Source: Pseudomonas eucalypticola (GTDB lineage Bacteria > Pseudomonadota > Gammaproteobacteria > Pseudomonadales > Pseudomonadaceae). Taken from it: a stretch of 64,000 nucleotides of DNA. Under the pieces are notes generated by a model, which saw nothing but the letters and a program-made list of their open reading frames with translations, was not told the origin of the DNA and searched no databases. The stretch covers positions 3,070,501 to 3,134,500 of the forward strand of contig NZ_CP056030.1 in the NCBI RefSeq assembly GCF_013374995.1, given 5' to 3'. Position numbers and translations under genes: made by a program. The stretch's first letter is position 1; every line of letters starts with the position of its first letter. Positions 32,314-41,594 of the stretch are shown here, one piece after another.

Positions 32314-33216
32314 TCAGTCGCCCGCCGCCAACAGCTGCTGCACCTCGCCAAGCCCCGGTGCGTAAGCGCCGGCATGGCTGCAGGAGACTGATGCACAGGC
32401 CGCCGCGAAGCGCAGTCGTTCCTGCGCTTCGCTGATGCCCAGCCATTCGCTGGCCAACCAGCCTGCCATGCAGGCGTCGCCCGCACCGACCGTGTCGGCG
32501 ACCTCCACCGCAATGGCCGGCTGTGTGTATTGCTGGCTCCCCACCTGCAACACCATTCCCTCTTCACCCCGGGTGAACAGTACTTGCGCGGCAGGGTTCA
32601 GGGCGCGCAGCGCGTCCAGTGCCTGCGCTTCCGTCTGCCCGGGGTAAATCTGGCGCAAGTCCTCGTCTGACAACTTGATACGGTCGGCCAGCTTGATCAT
32701 GGTCGGGAAGGTGTGCTCCAGGTAGTGCGGGTCCATGAGGTTGCGCCAGTTGGGGTCGAAGCTGATGCGCTTGCCCGCTTGCCTGGCCTGCTGCGCGATG
32801 CTTAAAAGGCCGTCCGCCAAGGGTTGGCGTGCCAGGCTGATGCAACTGAAATGGCACCATTGCGCCGCGTCCAGCCAGCCTTCGGGCAGGTGACGGGCGT
32901 CGAACTGCAGGTCAGCGTCACCGGCGAAAAAATACCGGGGCGGGTGGCTGGACGCGACGATCGCCACGAGCGGGTCGCGGTCCACGCGCTGGATGAAGCG
33001 CATGTCCAGGCCCGCTGCGCGGGACTGGTCGGCGATTTCGTCACCCAGGGAGTCCTGGCTGATGGCACCAGCGAACGCGGCCTGCACGCCCAGGCGGCTG
33101 AGCCCGCGGGCCACGTTCCAGGGCGCCCCCCCGGGGTACCCGCGCCAGTGTCCAGGCGAGCCCTGGACAATGTCGGTCAGGGCTTCGCCGAATACGATTA
33201 CGTTGGGCAGTGGCAT
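32314..33216 (-). CDS. PfkB-family carbohydrate kinase (fructokinase-like)
   Basis: A 300-residue sugar kinase of the PfkB/ribokinase family. N-terminal GEALTDIV, the substrate-binding GGAPWNVARGLSRLG and the C-terminal anion-hole motif DTVGAGDACMAGW with catalytic Asp are present. Start 33216 follows GGGAGA. Closest pattern is fructokinase. No sugar transporter or invertase gene is adjacent, so the sugar is inferred. The gene converges with the CsbD/ElaB-type gene across a 21-bp gap. Confidence 0.9.
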   Translation of the reverse strand: MPLPNVIVFGEALTDIVQGSPGHWRGYPGGAPWNVARGLSRLGVQAAFAGAISQDSLGDEIADQSRAAGLDMRFIQRVDRDPLVAIVASSHPPRYFFAGDADLQFDARHLPEGWLDAAQWCHFSCISLARQPLADGLLSIAQQARQAGKRISFDPNWRNLMDPHYLEHTFPTMIKLADRIKLSDEDLRQIYPGQTEAQALDALRALNPAAQVLFTRGEEGMVLQVGSQQYTQPAIAVEVADTVGAGDACMAGWLASEWLGISEAQERLRFAAACASVSCSHAGAYAPGLGEVQQLLAAGD

Positions 33217-33329
33217 GGTTTCTCCCGCTTCAAGGGTTGGCAGCAGCGCGGGAATAACCATACGTGGGGGGTGGCGGGGTGGCTAGTGGTGAATCGACGT
33301 GGCACCGATACTTATTTGCGCTGTAGCGG

Positions 33330-34685
33330 TCAGAGAATCGACAGCGGGTAGTCCACTATCAGCCGCAGTTCGTCGATATTGCCTTCAGCCTGAGCCGCAT
33401 TACCGCGGTGCAACGCCTCGCGCACACGCACCGAGAGGTTTTTGGCGGGACCTTCCTGCACCACATATTTGGCTTCCAGATCGGTTTCGTGGTGTTCGCC
33501 ACCGTCACCGTAGCCGTACGTGCGGTAGGCGCTATCGGTGGGCATGTGGGTGCCGTCGATGCCGTCCCCGTGGGTGTAGCGGGCCATGAAGCTCAGGCCT
33601 GGAACGCCCAGGGTCGCCAGGTTGAAGTCGTAGCGTGCCTGGAAGGATCTCTCCCCGGGGCCGTTGAAGTCCGAGTACTGCACCGAGTCAGCCAGGAAGA
33701 CCGAATCGCCGGTGTTGTTGCGGTCGCCCACGCCGATGTAGTCGAAGGGGGTGTTGCCGTTGATTTTCTGGAAGCCCAGGGTCACGGTATGGGCGGACAG
33801 AAACGCATAGGAGGCAGACAACGAGTAAGCGTTGTTGTCGATCTTGCCAGCTTTGGCCGCACCGGTGTCGGTGGTGTGGTAGCCGTTGGCGTTGAACGTT
33901 ATCGACTGGGTGTTCGTCAGTGGCAGCACGTAGTTGACGCTGGCGTAGTACTGGTTCCAGATGTCTTGCAGTGTCGCACCGTACAGGGAGGCGGTCAGGT
34001 TGTCGTTGAACGCGTACTTGCCCCCTGCGTAATTGGCGGCCCGGGTAGCGACGCCTGCGTACGAGGCCCACAGTTCGCCATCACGGTTGGTGGTGTCTGC
34101 GCTGGTGCCGGAATAGAAATGCCCGGCCTCCAGGTTCAGGTCCTTGATCTCGCTGCTCATCAATGAGACGCCGCTGACGGTCTCCGGTGTCAGGTGTGTG
34201 CCGCCCACGGCGAACACGGGTGAGGTAGAGGGTTGCTGATCGCCGATTTCCAATTGGGTGCGCGAGATGCGGAACTTGATGGCAGCGCCAGCCTTGCCGT
34301 AACTGTCGTGGTTCTTGCCGGGCACGAGGTTGCCGTTGTTGTCCAGGGTGTCGCTGTAGGTCAGGTTGCCAGAACCCGAGCTGCCCGCACCGCCGTCCAG
34401 TTTCAAGCCCAGGTAGCCGAAGGCGTCGATCCCAACCCCTACGGTGCCTTGGGTAAAGCCGGAACTGAACACGCCTTGAAGGCCTTGGGTCCAGTCCTTG
34501 TCGTCGGCGGCGCCGGCGCGTTTGTTGCGGTTCCAGTAGTAATTGCGCAGCAACAGGTTCAGTGAAGCGTCTTCGACGAAGCCTTTGGCTTGCGCCTGGT
34601 CGCCGACGAAATCGGCGGCGCTGGCCAGTTGGGTAGCGCCGGCGCTGATGGCCAGCGCCAGTGCGGTGTACTTGGTGACGATCAT
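33330..34685 (-). CDS. OprD-family outer-membrane porin
   Basis: A 451-residue OprD-type porin. Signal peptide (TALALAISAGATQLASA) of about 24 residues, then the family's N-terminal DFVGDQAQAKGFVEDASLNLLLRNYYWNR; the barrel ends DELRLIVDYPLSIL. Start 34685 has AGGAT at fitting distance; ATG 34697 is possible. It follows the tauA-like gene by 58 bp on the same strand, so both probably serve uptake of one anionic substrate, for instance a sulfonate or an aromatic acid such as benzoate next door. Confidence 0.92.
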   Translation of the reverse strand: MIVTKYTALALAISAGATQLASAADFVGDQAQAKGFVEDASLNLLLRNYYWNRNKRAGAADDKDWTQGLQGVFSSGFTQGTVGVGIDAFGYLGLKLDGGAGSSGSGNLTYSDTLDNNGNLVPGKNHDSYGKAGAAIKFRISRTQLEIGDQQPSTSPVFAVGGTHLTPETVSGVSLMSSEIKDLNLEAGHFYSGTSADTTNRDGELWASYAGVATRAANYAGGKYAFNDNLTASLYGATLQDIWNQYYASVNYVLPLTNTQSITFNANGYHTTDTGAAKAGKIDNNAYSLSASYAFLSAHTVTLGFQKINGNTPFDYIGVGDRNNTGDSVFLADSVQYSDFNGPGERSFQARYDFNLATLGVPGLSFMARYTHGDGIDGTHMPTDSAYRTYGYGDGGEHHETDLEAKYVVQEGPAKNLSVRVREALHRGNAAQAEGNIDELRLIVDYPLSIL

Positions 34686-34743
34686 GGTGCGCAACATCCT
34701 GGTTGAGGGCGGCCACGGGGGCCGTGTTTCGGTAGGTAAGTGG

Positions 34744-35721
34744 TCAGGGTTTGATGTACTGGGCGCTGACAAAAGGGCTGTAGTCGGGTAGCACGCCCGG
34801 AATCTTCTTCTGCTCTTGCAGGAAGGCTGCGGTGCCGGCGATATCCTTGGCGGTGCCACCGCCCAGCAGTGCAGGGCTCAATTGGGCCTTGGCGTCCGGG
34901 TAGCTGGAGCCGGCCAGCAGTTCAGGCACATCGCTGGCATTGGCACCGGTCAGGCGGGCGATTTTCTGGATGGGGGCCGAATCGGCAGTCCATTCGCTTT
35001 TGTGCGCGGCGTAGTCGGCGAAGGCCTTGAGGGTGACGCCGGCGAATTGCGCGATCACCTCAGGGTGCTTCTGGGCGTAGTCCTTGCGCGCTACCCATAC
35101 CTCAAAGGTGGGCGAACCCCACTGTCCCACCTGGGCGGCATCGGTGAGGGTTTTGCCAGTCTTGCGGATTTCCCCCAGCGCAGGCGACCAGACGAAGGCC
35201 CCATCGATATCCCCACGCTTCCACGCTGCGGCGATTTCGCTAGGTTGCAGGTTCACCACCTTGACCTTGCCTTCCAGGCCCCAGTGCTTCAGGGCGCCCA
35301 GCAGGCTGTAGTGCGAGGTAGAGACGAACGGGGTCGCGATGGTCTTGCCGACCAGGTCCTGGGGGTTGTCGATGCCGCTGCCATTGCGCACCACCAGCGC
35401 TTCGGACGAATTGATCTGCGCCGAAACGATGAAGGCCACGATGGGTAACTGCCGGGAGGCGGCGGCTGCCAGGGGGCTGGAGCCCAGGTTGCCGATCTGC
35501 ACGTCGCCGGAGGCAATGGCGGTCACCACCTCTGGCCCACTGTTGAACCGGCGCCAATCGATTTTTTCGCCGATGGCTTTCTCGTACTCGCCATCGGCCT
35601 GGGGCACTTTGCTCGGGTCGGTGCCCGTCTGGTAGCCGATGGTCAGGTTTGCCGCCTGGGTGGCGAAGGCGGTGCTCAGCAACAACGAAGCGGCCAGCAG
35701 TTTCAAGGGACGGGAAGGCAT
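34744..35721 (-). CDS. tauA: Taurine/sulfonate-type ABC transporter binding protein
   Basis: A 325-residue periplasmic protein closely matching TauA: signal peptide LLAASLLLSTAFATQA, then LTIGYQTGTDPSKVPQADG, VQIGNLGSSPLAAAASR, IVSAQINSSEALVVRNGSG and SEIAAAWKRGDIDGAFVWSPAL. It would deliver taurine or a similar alkanesulfonate, but no tauB, tauC or tauD is present nearby. GGGAAGG precedes ATG 35721. Transcribed with the oprD-type gene downstream. Symbol is by similarity; ligand not proven. Confidence 0.85.
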   Translation of the reverse strand: MPSRPLKLLAASLLLSTAFATQAANLTIGYQTGTDPSKVPQADGEYEKAIGEKIDWRRFNSGPEVVTAIASGDVQIGNLGSSPLAAAASRQLPIVAFIVSAQINSSEALVVRNGSGIDNPQDLVGKTIATPFVSTSHYSLLGALKHWGLEGKVKVVNLQPSEIAAAWKRGDIDGAFVWSPALGEIRKTGKTLTDAAQVGQWGSPTFEVWVARKDYAQKHPEVIAQFAGVTLKAFADYAAHKSEWTADSAPIQKIARLTGANASDVPELLAGSSYPDAKAQLSPALLGGGTAKDIAGTAAFLQEQKKIPGVLPDYSPFVSAQYIKP

Positions 35722-35948
35722 GGACGGGGCACCTGGCTCAGTAAAGGTGCGCCAATCATATTGGCTATAAAAAACGCCAAACAAATAATATATTCGAATA
35801 TGCATATGGCGATGCGCGCGGCGCCCACTATACCGCCAGGGTATGGCACCAGACCTTGGCAATATTGGCGCCCAGGGCCCGGGCAGGCGAAGATGAGCCC
35901 TCAGGCGAGCCATGCAGCGCGCCTGCCACAATAAAAACAGACAGAGTG
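35722..35948. promoter_or_regulatory. Divergent promoter region between tauA-like gene and benR
   Basis: The 227-bp gap contains an AT-rich segment (about 35755-35805) with the perfect palindrome ATATTCGAATAT at 35790-35801 and an overlapping GCATATG. These features lie near the tauA-like start and probably form its promoter, possibly under sulfur control. No gene is seen here. Confidence 0.45.
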
Positions 35949-36935
35949 ATGACGCCCATGCACACGCCTTTACTGGGCCAGCGCAGTGAGATCTTCAACC
36001 AGGCCGATCCCCACGCCGTGTCGCTTTACGTCAACCAGCATGTGGGTAGCCACTGCATCGAGCTGCCGCGCACCAGCCATCCTCGAGCGCAACTGCGCCA
36101 CCGCACCTTCGCCGAACTGGACCTGTGCCGAATCACGTACGGGGCACCGGTACGCGTGGTGTCGCCTGCGCTGGAACTGTGTTTTCACGTGCAGGTGCTG
36201 CTGCAGGGGCACTGCCTGTGGCGCCATGGACGCCAGGAACACGACTTGGCACCGGGCGAGCTGCTGATGATCAACCCCGATGACCCGGTGGACCTGACGT
36301 ACTCGGCCGACTGCGAAAAATTCATCGTCAAAGTACCCGTACGGTTGCTGGCCGGCCTGTGCACCCAGCAGCGCTGGAACGTGCCCGCCAGCGGCGTGCG
36401 CTTCGTCCAGCAACGCTACCGCCTGGACGATGTGCAGGGGTTGGTGAACCTGTTGGGCCTGGTGTGTCAGGAAGCCGAGGAGCCGGAGGCGCAGCCGTTG
36501 GTGCAAGCCCATTACACGCAAATCGTCGCCAGCAAGCTGCTACGCCTGCTGAAAAACAATGTGCGGCGCGACGACGAACACACCCTGCCGGCAAATGTCG
36601 AGCGGGTGCTGGAGTACATCGACCGTCATTTGCAGGAGCCCCTGGATACCAACGTCCTGGCCCGCTTGGCCCAGGTCAGCCCGCGCACGCTCTATGGCCT
36701 GTTCGCACGCCACGCCTGCACCAGCCCGGTGGACTATGTTCGCCAACGCCGCCTGGCGCGGGTGCATGCCTGCCTCGCTGACCCGACCTGCACCGTGCGC
36801 AGCGTGTCGCAGCTGGCCCTGGACTACGGTTTCATGCACTTGGGTCGGTTCGCCGAGCAGTACCGCCAGCGCTTCGGGCAATTGCCGTCCGAGACGCTGG
36901 GCCAGCGCCGCGCGAGCGTTGCGAAGAACGGATAG
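35949..36935 (+). CDS. benR: BenR/XylS-type AraC-family activator of the ben operon
   Basis: A 328-residue AraC/XylS regulator. Its N-terminal effector domain aligns with XylS by memory (SEIFNQADPHAVSLYVNQHV; LDLCRITYGAPVRVVSP; HCLWRHGRQEHDLAPGELL), and the C-terminal double HTH includes VLEYIDRHLQEPLDTNVLA and LALDYGFMHLGRFAEQYRQRFG. Starts at 35949 and 35958 are both possible; the latter aligns with the XylS start. It should activate benA in response to benzoate, and its binding sites overlap its own stop codon. Confidence 0.9.
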   Translation: MTPMHTPLLGQRSEIFNQADPHAVSLYVNQHVGSHCIELPRTSHPRAQLRHRTFAELDLCRITYGAPVRVVSPALELCFHVQVLLQGHCLWRHGRQEHDLAPGELLMINPDDPVDLTYSADCEKFIVKVPVRLLAGLCTQQRWNVPASGVRFVQQRYRLDDVQGLVNLLGLVCQEAEEPEAQPLVQAHYTQIVASKLLRLLKNNVRRDDEHTLPANVERVLEYIDRHLQEPLDTNVLARLAQVSPRTLYGLFARHACTSPVDYVRQRRLARVHACLADPTCTVRSVSQLALDYGFMHLGRFAEQYRQRFGQLPSETLGQRRASVAKNG

Positions 36936-36982
36936 CGGTCTGCGGAAATCGGCTATCGACATTACCCCCCCATTCGTACGCT
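36920..36982 (+). promoter_or_regulatory. benA promoter with two BenR/XylS half-sites
   Basis: Two direct repeats match the XylS/BenR rule TGC(A/G)-N6-GGNTA: TGCG-N6-GGATA at 36920-36934 and TGCG-N6-GGCTA at 36941-36955, spaced 21 bp as at the TOL plasmid Pm promoter. A -10-like TACGCT lies at 36977-36982, 21 bases after the proximal site, the same spacing I recall for Pm. The distal site includes the benR stop codon. ACGGAGG at about 37006 is the benA ribosome site. Confidence 0.85.
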
Positions 36983-37018
36983 GGAGGTGCCTGAACAATA
37001 ACAACGGAGGCCCCGGCC

Positions 37019-38374
37019 ATGACCCTGGGAATCGAGTACCTCAATGCCTTGCTGCAGGAAGACCGCGAGCAGGGTATCTACCGCTGCAAGCGAGAGATGT
37101 TTACCGACCCGCGCCTGTTCGACCTGGAGATGAAACATATCTTCGAAGGCAACTGGCTGTACCTGGCCCACGAAAGCCAGATCCCCAACGTCAACGACTT
37201 CTACACCACGCAAATGGGCCGCCAACCCATTTTCATCGCCCGCAACAAGGCCGGTGAGCTCAACGCTTTCCTCAACGCCTGCAGCCACCGCGGCGCCATG
37301 CTGTGCCGGCACAAGACCGGCAACCGCGCCTCCTACACCTGTCCGTTTCACGGCTGGACCTTCAATAACACCGGCAAGCTGCTGAAAGTAAAGGACCCCA
37401 AGGAGGCTGGTTACCCGTCGAGCTTCAATTGCGACGGCTCGCACGACCTGACCAAGGTGGCGCGGTTCGAGTCCTACCGCGGCTTCCTCTTCGGTTCGCT
37501 CAACCCTGACGTGCCACCTCTGGTGGAACACCTGGGCGAGTCAGCCAAGATCATCGACATGATCGTCGACCAATCTCCCGAAGGGCTGGAAGTGCTGCGC
37601 GGTTCGAGCAGCTACGTCTACGAGGGCAACTGGAAGCTGACCGCCGAAAACGGCGCCGATGGCTACCACGTCAGTGCCGTGCACTGGAACTATGCCGCCA
37701 CCCAGCAGCAACGTCAGCAGCGCGAAGCCGAGGCGACGGCCAAGACCATGAGCGCTGGCGGCTGGGCCAAGCAGGGCGGCGGGTTCTATTCGTTCGACAG
37801 GGGCCACATGCTGCTATGGACCCGTTGGTCTAATCCCGAGGATCGTCCGCTATACGAACGGCGTGACCAACTGGCGCAGGAGTTTGGGAGCGCCCGCGCC
37901 GACTGGATGATCCAGCACTCGCGCAACCTGTGCCTGTACCCCAACGTCTACCTGATGGACCAATTCAGCTCGCAGATTCGCATCGCCCGGCCCATTGACG
38001 TCAACCGCACCGAAATCACCATCTACTGCATCGCGCCCAAGGGCGAGAGCGACACCGCGCGCGCCCAGCGTATCCGCCAATATGAAGACTTCTTCAACGT
38101 CAGTGGCATGGCCACCCCCGATGACCTGGAGGAGTTCCGCTCCTGCCAGCTGGGCTACCAGGGCAGCACCACGGCCTGGAACGACATGTCCCGGGGCGCC
38201 GAACACTGGGTGGAAGGCGCCGACCAGGCCGCCCGGGACATTGACCTGCACCCGCTGCTCAGCGGCATGCGCACCGAAGACGAAGGACTGTTCGTGATGC
38301 AACACAAGTTCTGGCAGGACACCATGATCAAGGCGCTGCAGGCCGAGCGCATTGCGGTGGAGGCGGTGCAATGA
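37019..38374 (+). CDS. benA: Benzoate 1,2-dioxygenase large (alpha) subunit
   Basis: A 451-residue Rieske non-heme iron oxygenase subunit. The Rieske cluster ligands are Cys88-X-His90 and Cys108-X2-His111; the catalytic iron triad with Asp214, His217 and His222 sits in [12 protein letters not shown]. Overall sequence closely matches BenA/XylX by memory. With BenB and the reductase BenC it dihydroxylates benzoate to the cis-1,2-diol. GGAGG precedes ATG 37019. The stop overlaps benB (ATGA). Substrate range may include toluates; the benzoate call is favoured by benR and benD. Confidence 0.95.
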   Translation: MTLGIEYLNALLQEDREQGIYRCKREMFTDPRLFDLEMKHIFEGNWLYLAHESQIPNVNDFYTTQMGRQPIFIARNKAGELNAFLNACSHRGAMLCRHKTGNRASYTCPFHGWTFNNTGKLLKVKDPKEAGYPSSFNCDGSHDLTKVARFESYRGFLFGSLNPDVPPLVEHLGESAKIIDMIVDQSPEGLEVLRGSSSYVYEGNWKLTAENGADGYHVSAVHWNYAATQQQRQQREAEATAKTMSAGGWAKQGGGFYSFDRGHMLLWTRWSNPEDRPLYERRDQLAQEFGSARADWMIQHSRNLCLYPNVYLMDQFSSQIRIARPIDVNRTEITIYCIAPKGESDTARAQRIRQYEDFFNVSGMATPDDLEEFRSCQLGYQGSTTAWNDMSRGAEHWVEGADQAARDIDLHPLLSGMRTEDEGLFVMQHKFWQDTMIKALQAERIAVEAVQ

Positions 38375-38859
38375 CAATCGCCTACGAAACCATTCGCGAC
38401 TTTCTGTTCCGCGAAGCCCGCTACCTGGACGACAAGGACTGGGACAACTGGCTGGAACTGTACGCCCCCGACGCCAGCTTCTGGATGCCCAGCTGGGACG
38501 ACAATGACGAACTGACCCAAGACCCGCAGCGTGAAATCTCGCTGATCTGGTATGGCCGGCGGGACGGGTTGGAAGACCGTATTTTCCGCATCAAGACCGA
38601 ACGGTCCAGCGCCACCGTGCCCGATACCCGCACCTCGCACAACCTGAGCAACATCGAAGTACTGGAGCAGGCTGACGGTGTCGCCAAAGTGCGGTTCAAC
38701 TGGCACACCCTGAGCTTTCGCTACAAGACGGTGGACAGCTACTTCGGCACCAGTTTCTACACCTTGGATGTGCGCGGCGAGCAGCCGCTGGTCAGGGCCA
38801 AGAAAGTGGTGCTGAAGAACGACTACGTCCGTCAGCTGATCGACATCTATCACCTCTGA
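38371..38859 (+). CDS. benB: Benzoate 1,2-dioxygenase small (beta) subunit
   Basis: A 162-residue structural beta subunit (ring-hydroxylating beta family). Typical segments are [34 protein letters not shown] and [14 protein letters not shown]. It packs with BenA in a hexamer and lacks metal ligands. ATG 38371 overlaps the benA stop by four bases. The next gene benC starts 10 bp after its stop, so the three subunits are translated together. Confidence 0.95.
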   Translation: MTIAYETIRDFLFREARYLDDKDWDNWLELYAPDASFWMPSWDDNDELTQDPQREISLIWYGRRDGLEDRIFRIKTERSSATVPDTRTSHNLSNIEVLEQADGVAKVRFNWHTLSFRYKTVDSYFGTSFYTLDVRGEQPLVRAKKVVLKNDYVRQLIDIYHL

Positions 38860-38869
38860 GGCGGCCATC

Positions 38870-39877
38870 ATGACCTACAGGATCGCACTGAATTTCGAAG
38901 ATGGCGTCACCCGTTTCATTGATAGCAGCGCTGCTGAAACCGTGGCCGACGCGGCGTATCGCCAAGGCATCAACATTCCGCTGGACTGCCGCGATGGCGC
39001 CTGTGGTACCTGCAAGTGCTTTGCCGAGGCGGGAAAATACGACTTGGGCGAGGAATACATCGAAGACGCCCTGACCGAGGAAGAAGCGGCGCAAGGCTTC
39101 GTGCTGACCTGCCAGATGCGCGCGCAGGGCGATTGCGTGGTACGTGTGCCAACCTCCTCGGACGTATGCAAGACCAAACAGGCCAAGTACGAAGCCACCA
39201 TCAGCGCTGTGGAGCAATTGTCCGACAGCACCATTGCGCTGAAGATCAAGGGCGAGGCCCTGAGCCAGTTGGCCTTCCTGCCGGGGCAATACGTGAACCT
39301 GCAGGTGCCGGGCAGCGAGCATACCCGTGCCTATTCCTTCAGCTCGTTGCAACGTGACGGCGAGGTCAGCTTCCTGATTCGCAACGTGCCCGGCGGTCTG
39401 ATGAGCAGCTTCCTCACCCGCCTGGCCAAGGCCGGGGACAGCATGACACTGGCAGGCCCGTTGGGCAGCTTCTACCTGCGTGAGATACGTCGGCCGCTGC
39501 TATTGCTGGCCGGTGGCACGGGCCTGGCGCCCTTCACCGCCATGCTCGAACGTATCGCCGAGCAGGGCAGCGGGTACCCGGTGCACTTGATCTACGGCGT
39601 GACCCACGACATTGACCTGGTGGAAACCGCGCGACTGGAAGCCCTGGCGGCGCGCATTGCCAATTTTACCTTCAGCGCCTGTGTGGCCAGCCCGGACAGC
39701 AGTTATCCGCGCAAGGGCTACGTGACCCAGCATATCGAACCCGGCCACCTGAACGATGGCGATGTGGACCTGTACCTGTGTGGCCCGCCACCCATGGTCG
39801 AAGCCGTGAGCCGGTACCTTCAGGACAAGGCCATCGTGCCCGCCAACTTCTACTTCGAAAAATTCGCGGCTGCCTGA
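38870..39877 (+). CDS. benC: Benzoate dioxygenase electron-transfer component (ferredoxin reductase)
   Basis: A 335-residue reductase with an N-terminal plant-type 2Fe-2S ferredoxin (Cys40, Cys45, Cys48 in CRDGACGTCKC and Cys81), then an FAD domain (RAYSFSS) and an NAD-binding domain (LLLAGGTGLAPFTAMLE; LYLCGPPPMVEAV). It passes electrons from NADH to the Rieske centre of BenA. GAGG precedes ATG 38870. Its stop codon lies inside the REP-like inverted repeat that separates it from benD. Confidence 0.95.
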   Translation: MTYRIALNFEDGVTRFIDSSAAETVADAAYRQGINIPLDCRDGACGTCKCFAEAGKYDLGEEYIEDALTEEEAAQGFVLTCQMRAQGDCVVRVPTSSDVCKTKQAKYEATISAVEQLSDSTIALKIKGEALSQLAFLPGQYVNLQVPGSEHTRAYSFSSLQRDGEVSFLIRNVPGGLMSSFLTRLAKAGDSMTLAGPLGSFYLREIRRPLLLLAGGTGLAPFTAMLERIAEQGSGYPVHLIYGVTHDIDLVETARLEALAARIANFTFSACVASPDSSYPRKGYVTQHIEPGHLNDGDVDLYLCGPPPMVEAVSRYLQDKAIVPANFYFEKFAAA

Positions 39878-39935
39878 CGCGGCCGTGCGGCCGCTGCTAC
39901 AGGACCGCGTAGCAGCTGCCGCCAGGCTGCGTCAG
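39874..39935. repeat. Imperfect long inverted repeat between benC and benD
   Basis: CTGACGC at 39874 pairs with GCGTCAG ending 39935, and the interior (GCGGCCGCTGCTACAGGA against CGCGTAGCAGCTGCCGC) pairs imperfectly, giving a 62-base cruciform or RNA hairpin. It includes the benC stop and shares GCTGCTAC with other REP-like elements in the window. It may attenuate expression of benD or protect the 3' end of the benABC message. Confidence 0.7.
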
Positions 39936-39954
39936 GGCGCCCAGAGGAACTGCC

Positions 39955-40719
39955 ATGAACCGATTCGAGAACAAAATCGCCCTGGTCACCGGCGCCGCCC
40001 AAGGCATTGGCCTGCGCGTGGCTCAACGCCTGGCCGCCGAAGGCGCGCGCCTGGTGCTGGTGGACCGCTCCGAGCTGATCTACGAGCTTGAACACCTGCC
40101 TGGCAAGCCGCTGGTGCTCACTGCCGATCTTGAACAGTATGAAGAATGCGCCCGCGTAGTCGCCGCCGCAGTCAAGCACTTCGGCCGCCTGGACATTCTG
40201 ATCAACAATGTGGGCGGCACCATTTGGGCCAAGCCCTTCGAGCACTACGAGCCCCAGCAGATCGACGCCGAAGTGCGCCGTTCGCTGTTCCCCACCCTGT
40301 GGTGCTGCCATGCCGCGCTGCCGATGATGCTGGAGCAGGGCAGCGGTGCCATCGTCAACGTCTCGTCCATCGCCACCCGCAGCCTCAACCGCGTGCCCTA
40401 CGGCGCGGCCAAGGGCGGCGTCAACGCACTGACCGCCTGCCTGGCATTCGAAACCGCCCAGCGCGGGGTGCGAGTCAACGCCACGGCCCCAGGGGGGACG
40501 GAAGCCCCGCCACGACGCATTCCGCGCAACAGCGCCGAGCAAAGTGAACAGGAGAAAGTCTGGTACCAGCAGATTATCGACCAGACGGTCGATAGCAGCC
40601 TGATGCACCGCTATGGCACCGTAGACGAGCAGGTCGGGGCGATTCTGTTCCTGGCGTCCGACGAGGCTTCCTATATCACCGGGGTGACGTTGCCGGTCGG
40701 GGGTGGGGATTTGGGCTGA
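39955..40719 (+). CDS. benD: Benzoate cis-diol dehydrogenase
   Basis: A 254-residue SDR enzyme that oxidises and decarboxylates the benzoate cis-diol to catechol with NAD. Cofactor motif TGAAQGIG, NNVGG, catalytic Ser in NVSSIATRSL and YGAAK. The BenD/XylL pattern TAPGGTEAPPRRIPRN is present. AGAGGAA lies before ATG 39955. It is the last ben gene here; no catechol dioxygenase (catA), benzoate permease (benK/benE) or porin of the ben type follows, so those must lie elsewhere. Confidence 0.94.
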   Translation: MNRFENKIALVTGAAQGIGLRVAQRLAAEGARLVLVDRSELIYELEHLPGKPLVLTADLEQYEECARVVAAAVKHFGRLDILINNVGGTIWAKPFEHYEPQQIDAEVRRSLFPTLWCCHAALPMMLEQGSGAIVNVSSIATRSLNRVPYGAAKGGVNALTACLAFETAQRGVRVNATAPGGTEAPPRRIPRNSAEQSEQEKVWYQQIIDQTVDSSLMHRYGTVDEQVGAILFLASDEASYITGVTLPVGGGDLG

Positions 40720-40764
40720 GCCTGGCAGCGCTGGCGAAACGTCGCCACCCACTAGCGCGGCTCG

Positions 40765-41421
40765 CTAGGCAGAAGGCGCTCCGATCTCGTCCAGGAACCC
40801 TTCCAGAAAACCCTTCAACCGCGCCTGCCTGACGCTTGCCAGGCGAGCCCCCTCGGTCGTCTGAAAACCCGAGGCCAGGGTCAGCAACTTCGTATGGAAA
40901 TGTTCGAGGGCGAAACGGTTGTCCTGATAGTCCCTGCCGGTGGCGCCCGGGTTCGTGAAGTCATACAGCGCCGAGCCCATACGGCCTGCGACATAGAAGC
41001 AGCGCGCCACGCCGACCATGCCGATGGCGTCCAGCCGGTCGCTGTCCTGAAGGATCTTCGCTTCTATGGTAAGCGGTTCGATGCCGGCGGAAAAACTGTG
41101 AGCTTTCACCGCGTGTGCCACCCGCTCAATACGCGAGGCGGCCCAGCCGATACCGTGCAGAATGGAAGCCGCGTGTTCGGCCGAGAGGGTCGAGGCCTGT
41201 GCCCGCAATGGCGAGTTCTTTTCGACCGCCACGCAGTCATGCAGAAGCGTGGCGGCGAGCAAGATCTCCAGGTCCCCACCTTCTTTTTCCTGCAGCCGGC
41301 GCACGTTGACCCACACGCGGTGAATGTGAGAAAGATCGTGGGAGCCATCGCTACTGTCGGCCTGGCAGGCTAGCAGGTCCGACGCCAGGCTCTGGAAGGG
41401 GAGGAAGGGGTCATTGAACAT
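40765..41421 (-). CDS. HD-domain phosphohydrolase
   Basis: A 218-residue metal-dependent phosphohydrolase of the HD family, YedJ-like. The metal-binding residues are visible as HDLSHIHRV (His28/His32/His34 region), LLHD (61-62) and QDSDRLDAIG. Such enzymes hydrolyse nucleotides or alarmone-like phosphates; the substrate is unknown. It is on the minus strand, convergent with benD (45-bp gap), and not part of the ben operon. Confidence 0.86.
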   Translation of the reverse strand: MFNDPFLPFQSLASDLLACQADSSDGSHDLSHIHRVWVNVRRLQEKEGGDLEILLAATLLHDCVAVEKNSPLRAQASTLSAEHAASILHGIGWAASRIERVAHAVKAHSFSAGIEPLTIEAKILQDSDRLDAIGMVGVARCFYVAGRMGSALYDFTNPGATGRDYQDNRFALEHFHTKLLTLASGFQTTEGARLASVRQARLKGFLEGFLDEIGAPSA

Positions 41422-41594
41422 CGGTCAACTCCAAGGCGCTTGCGCCGGCTACAGGGACTGCCCGTCACGCGGTGACCGCACCGCGCCATGGCCACTCGGC
41501 GCCCGGCGCGATGGACCCTGTCTGATAGGGCTACAGTGACTTCTCCAGCCACCTTTGCTTTTGCGGCAAAGATCTTACGCTTTGGAGAAATAAT

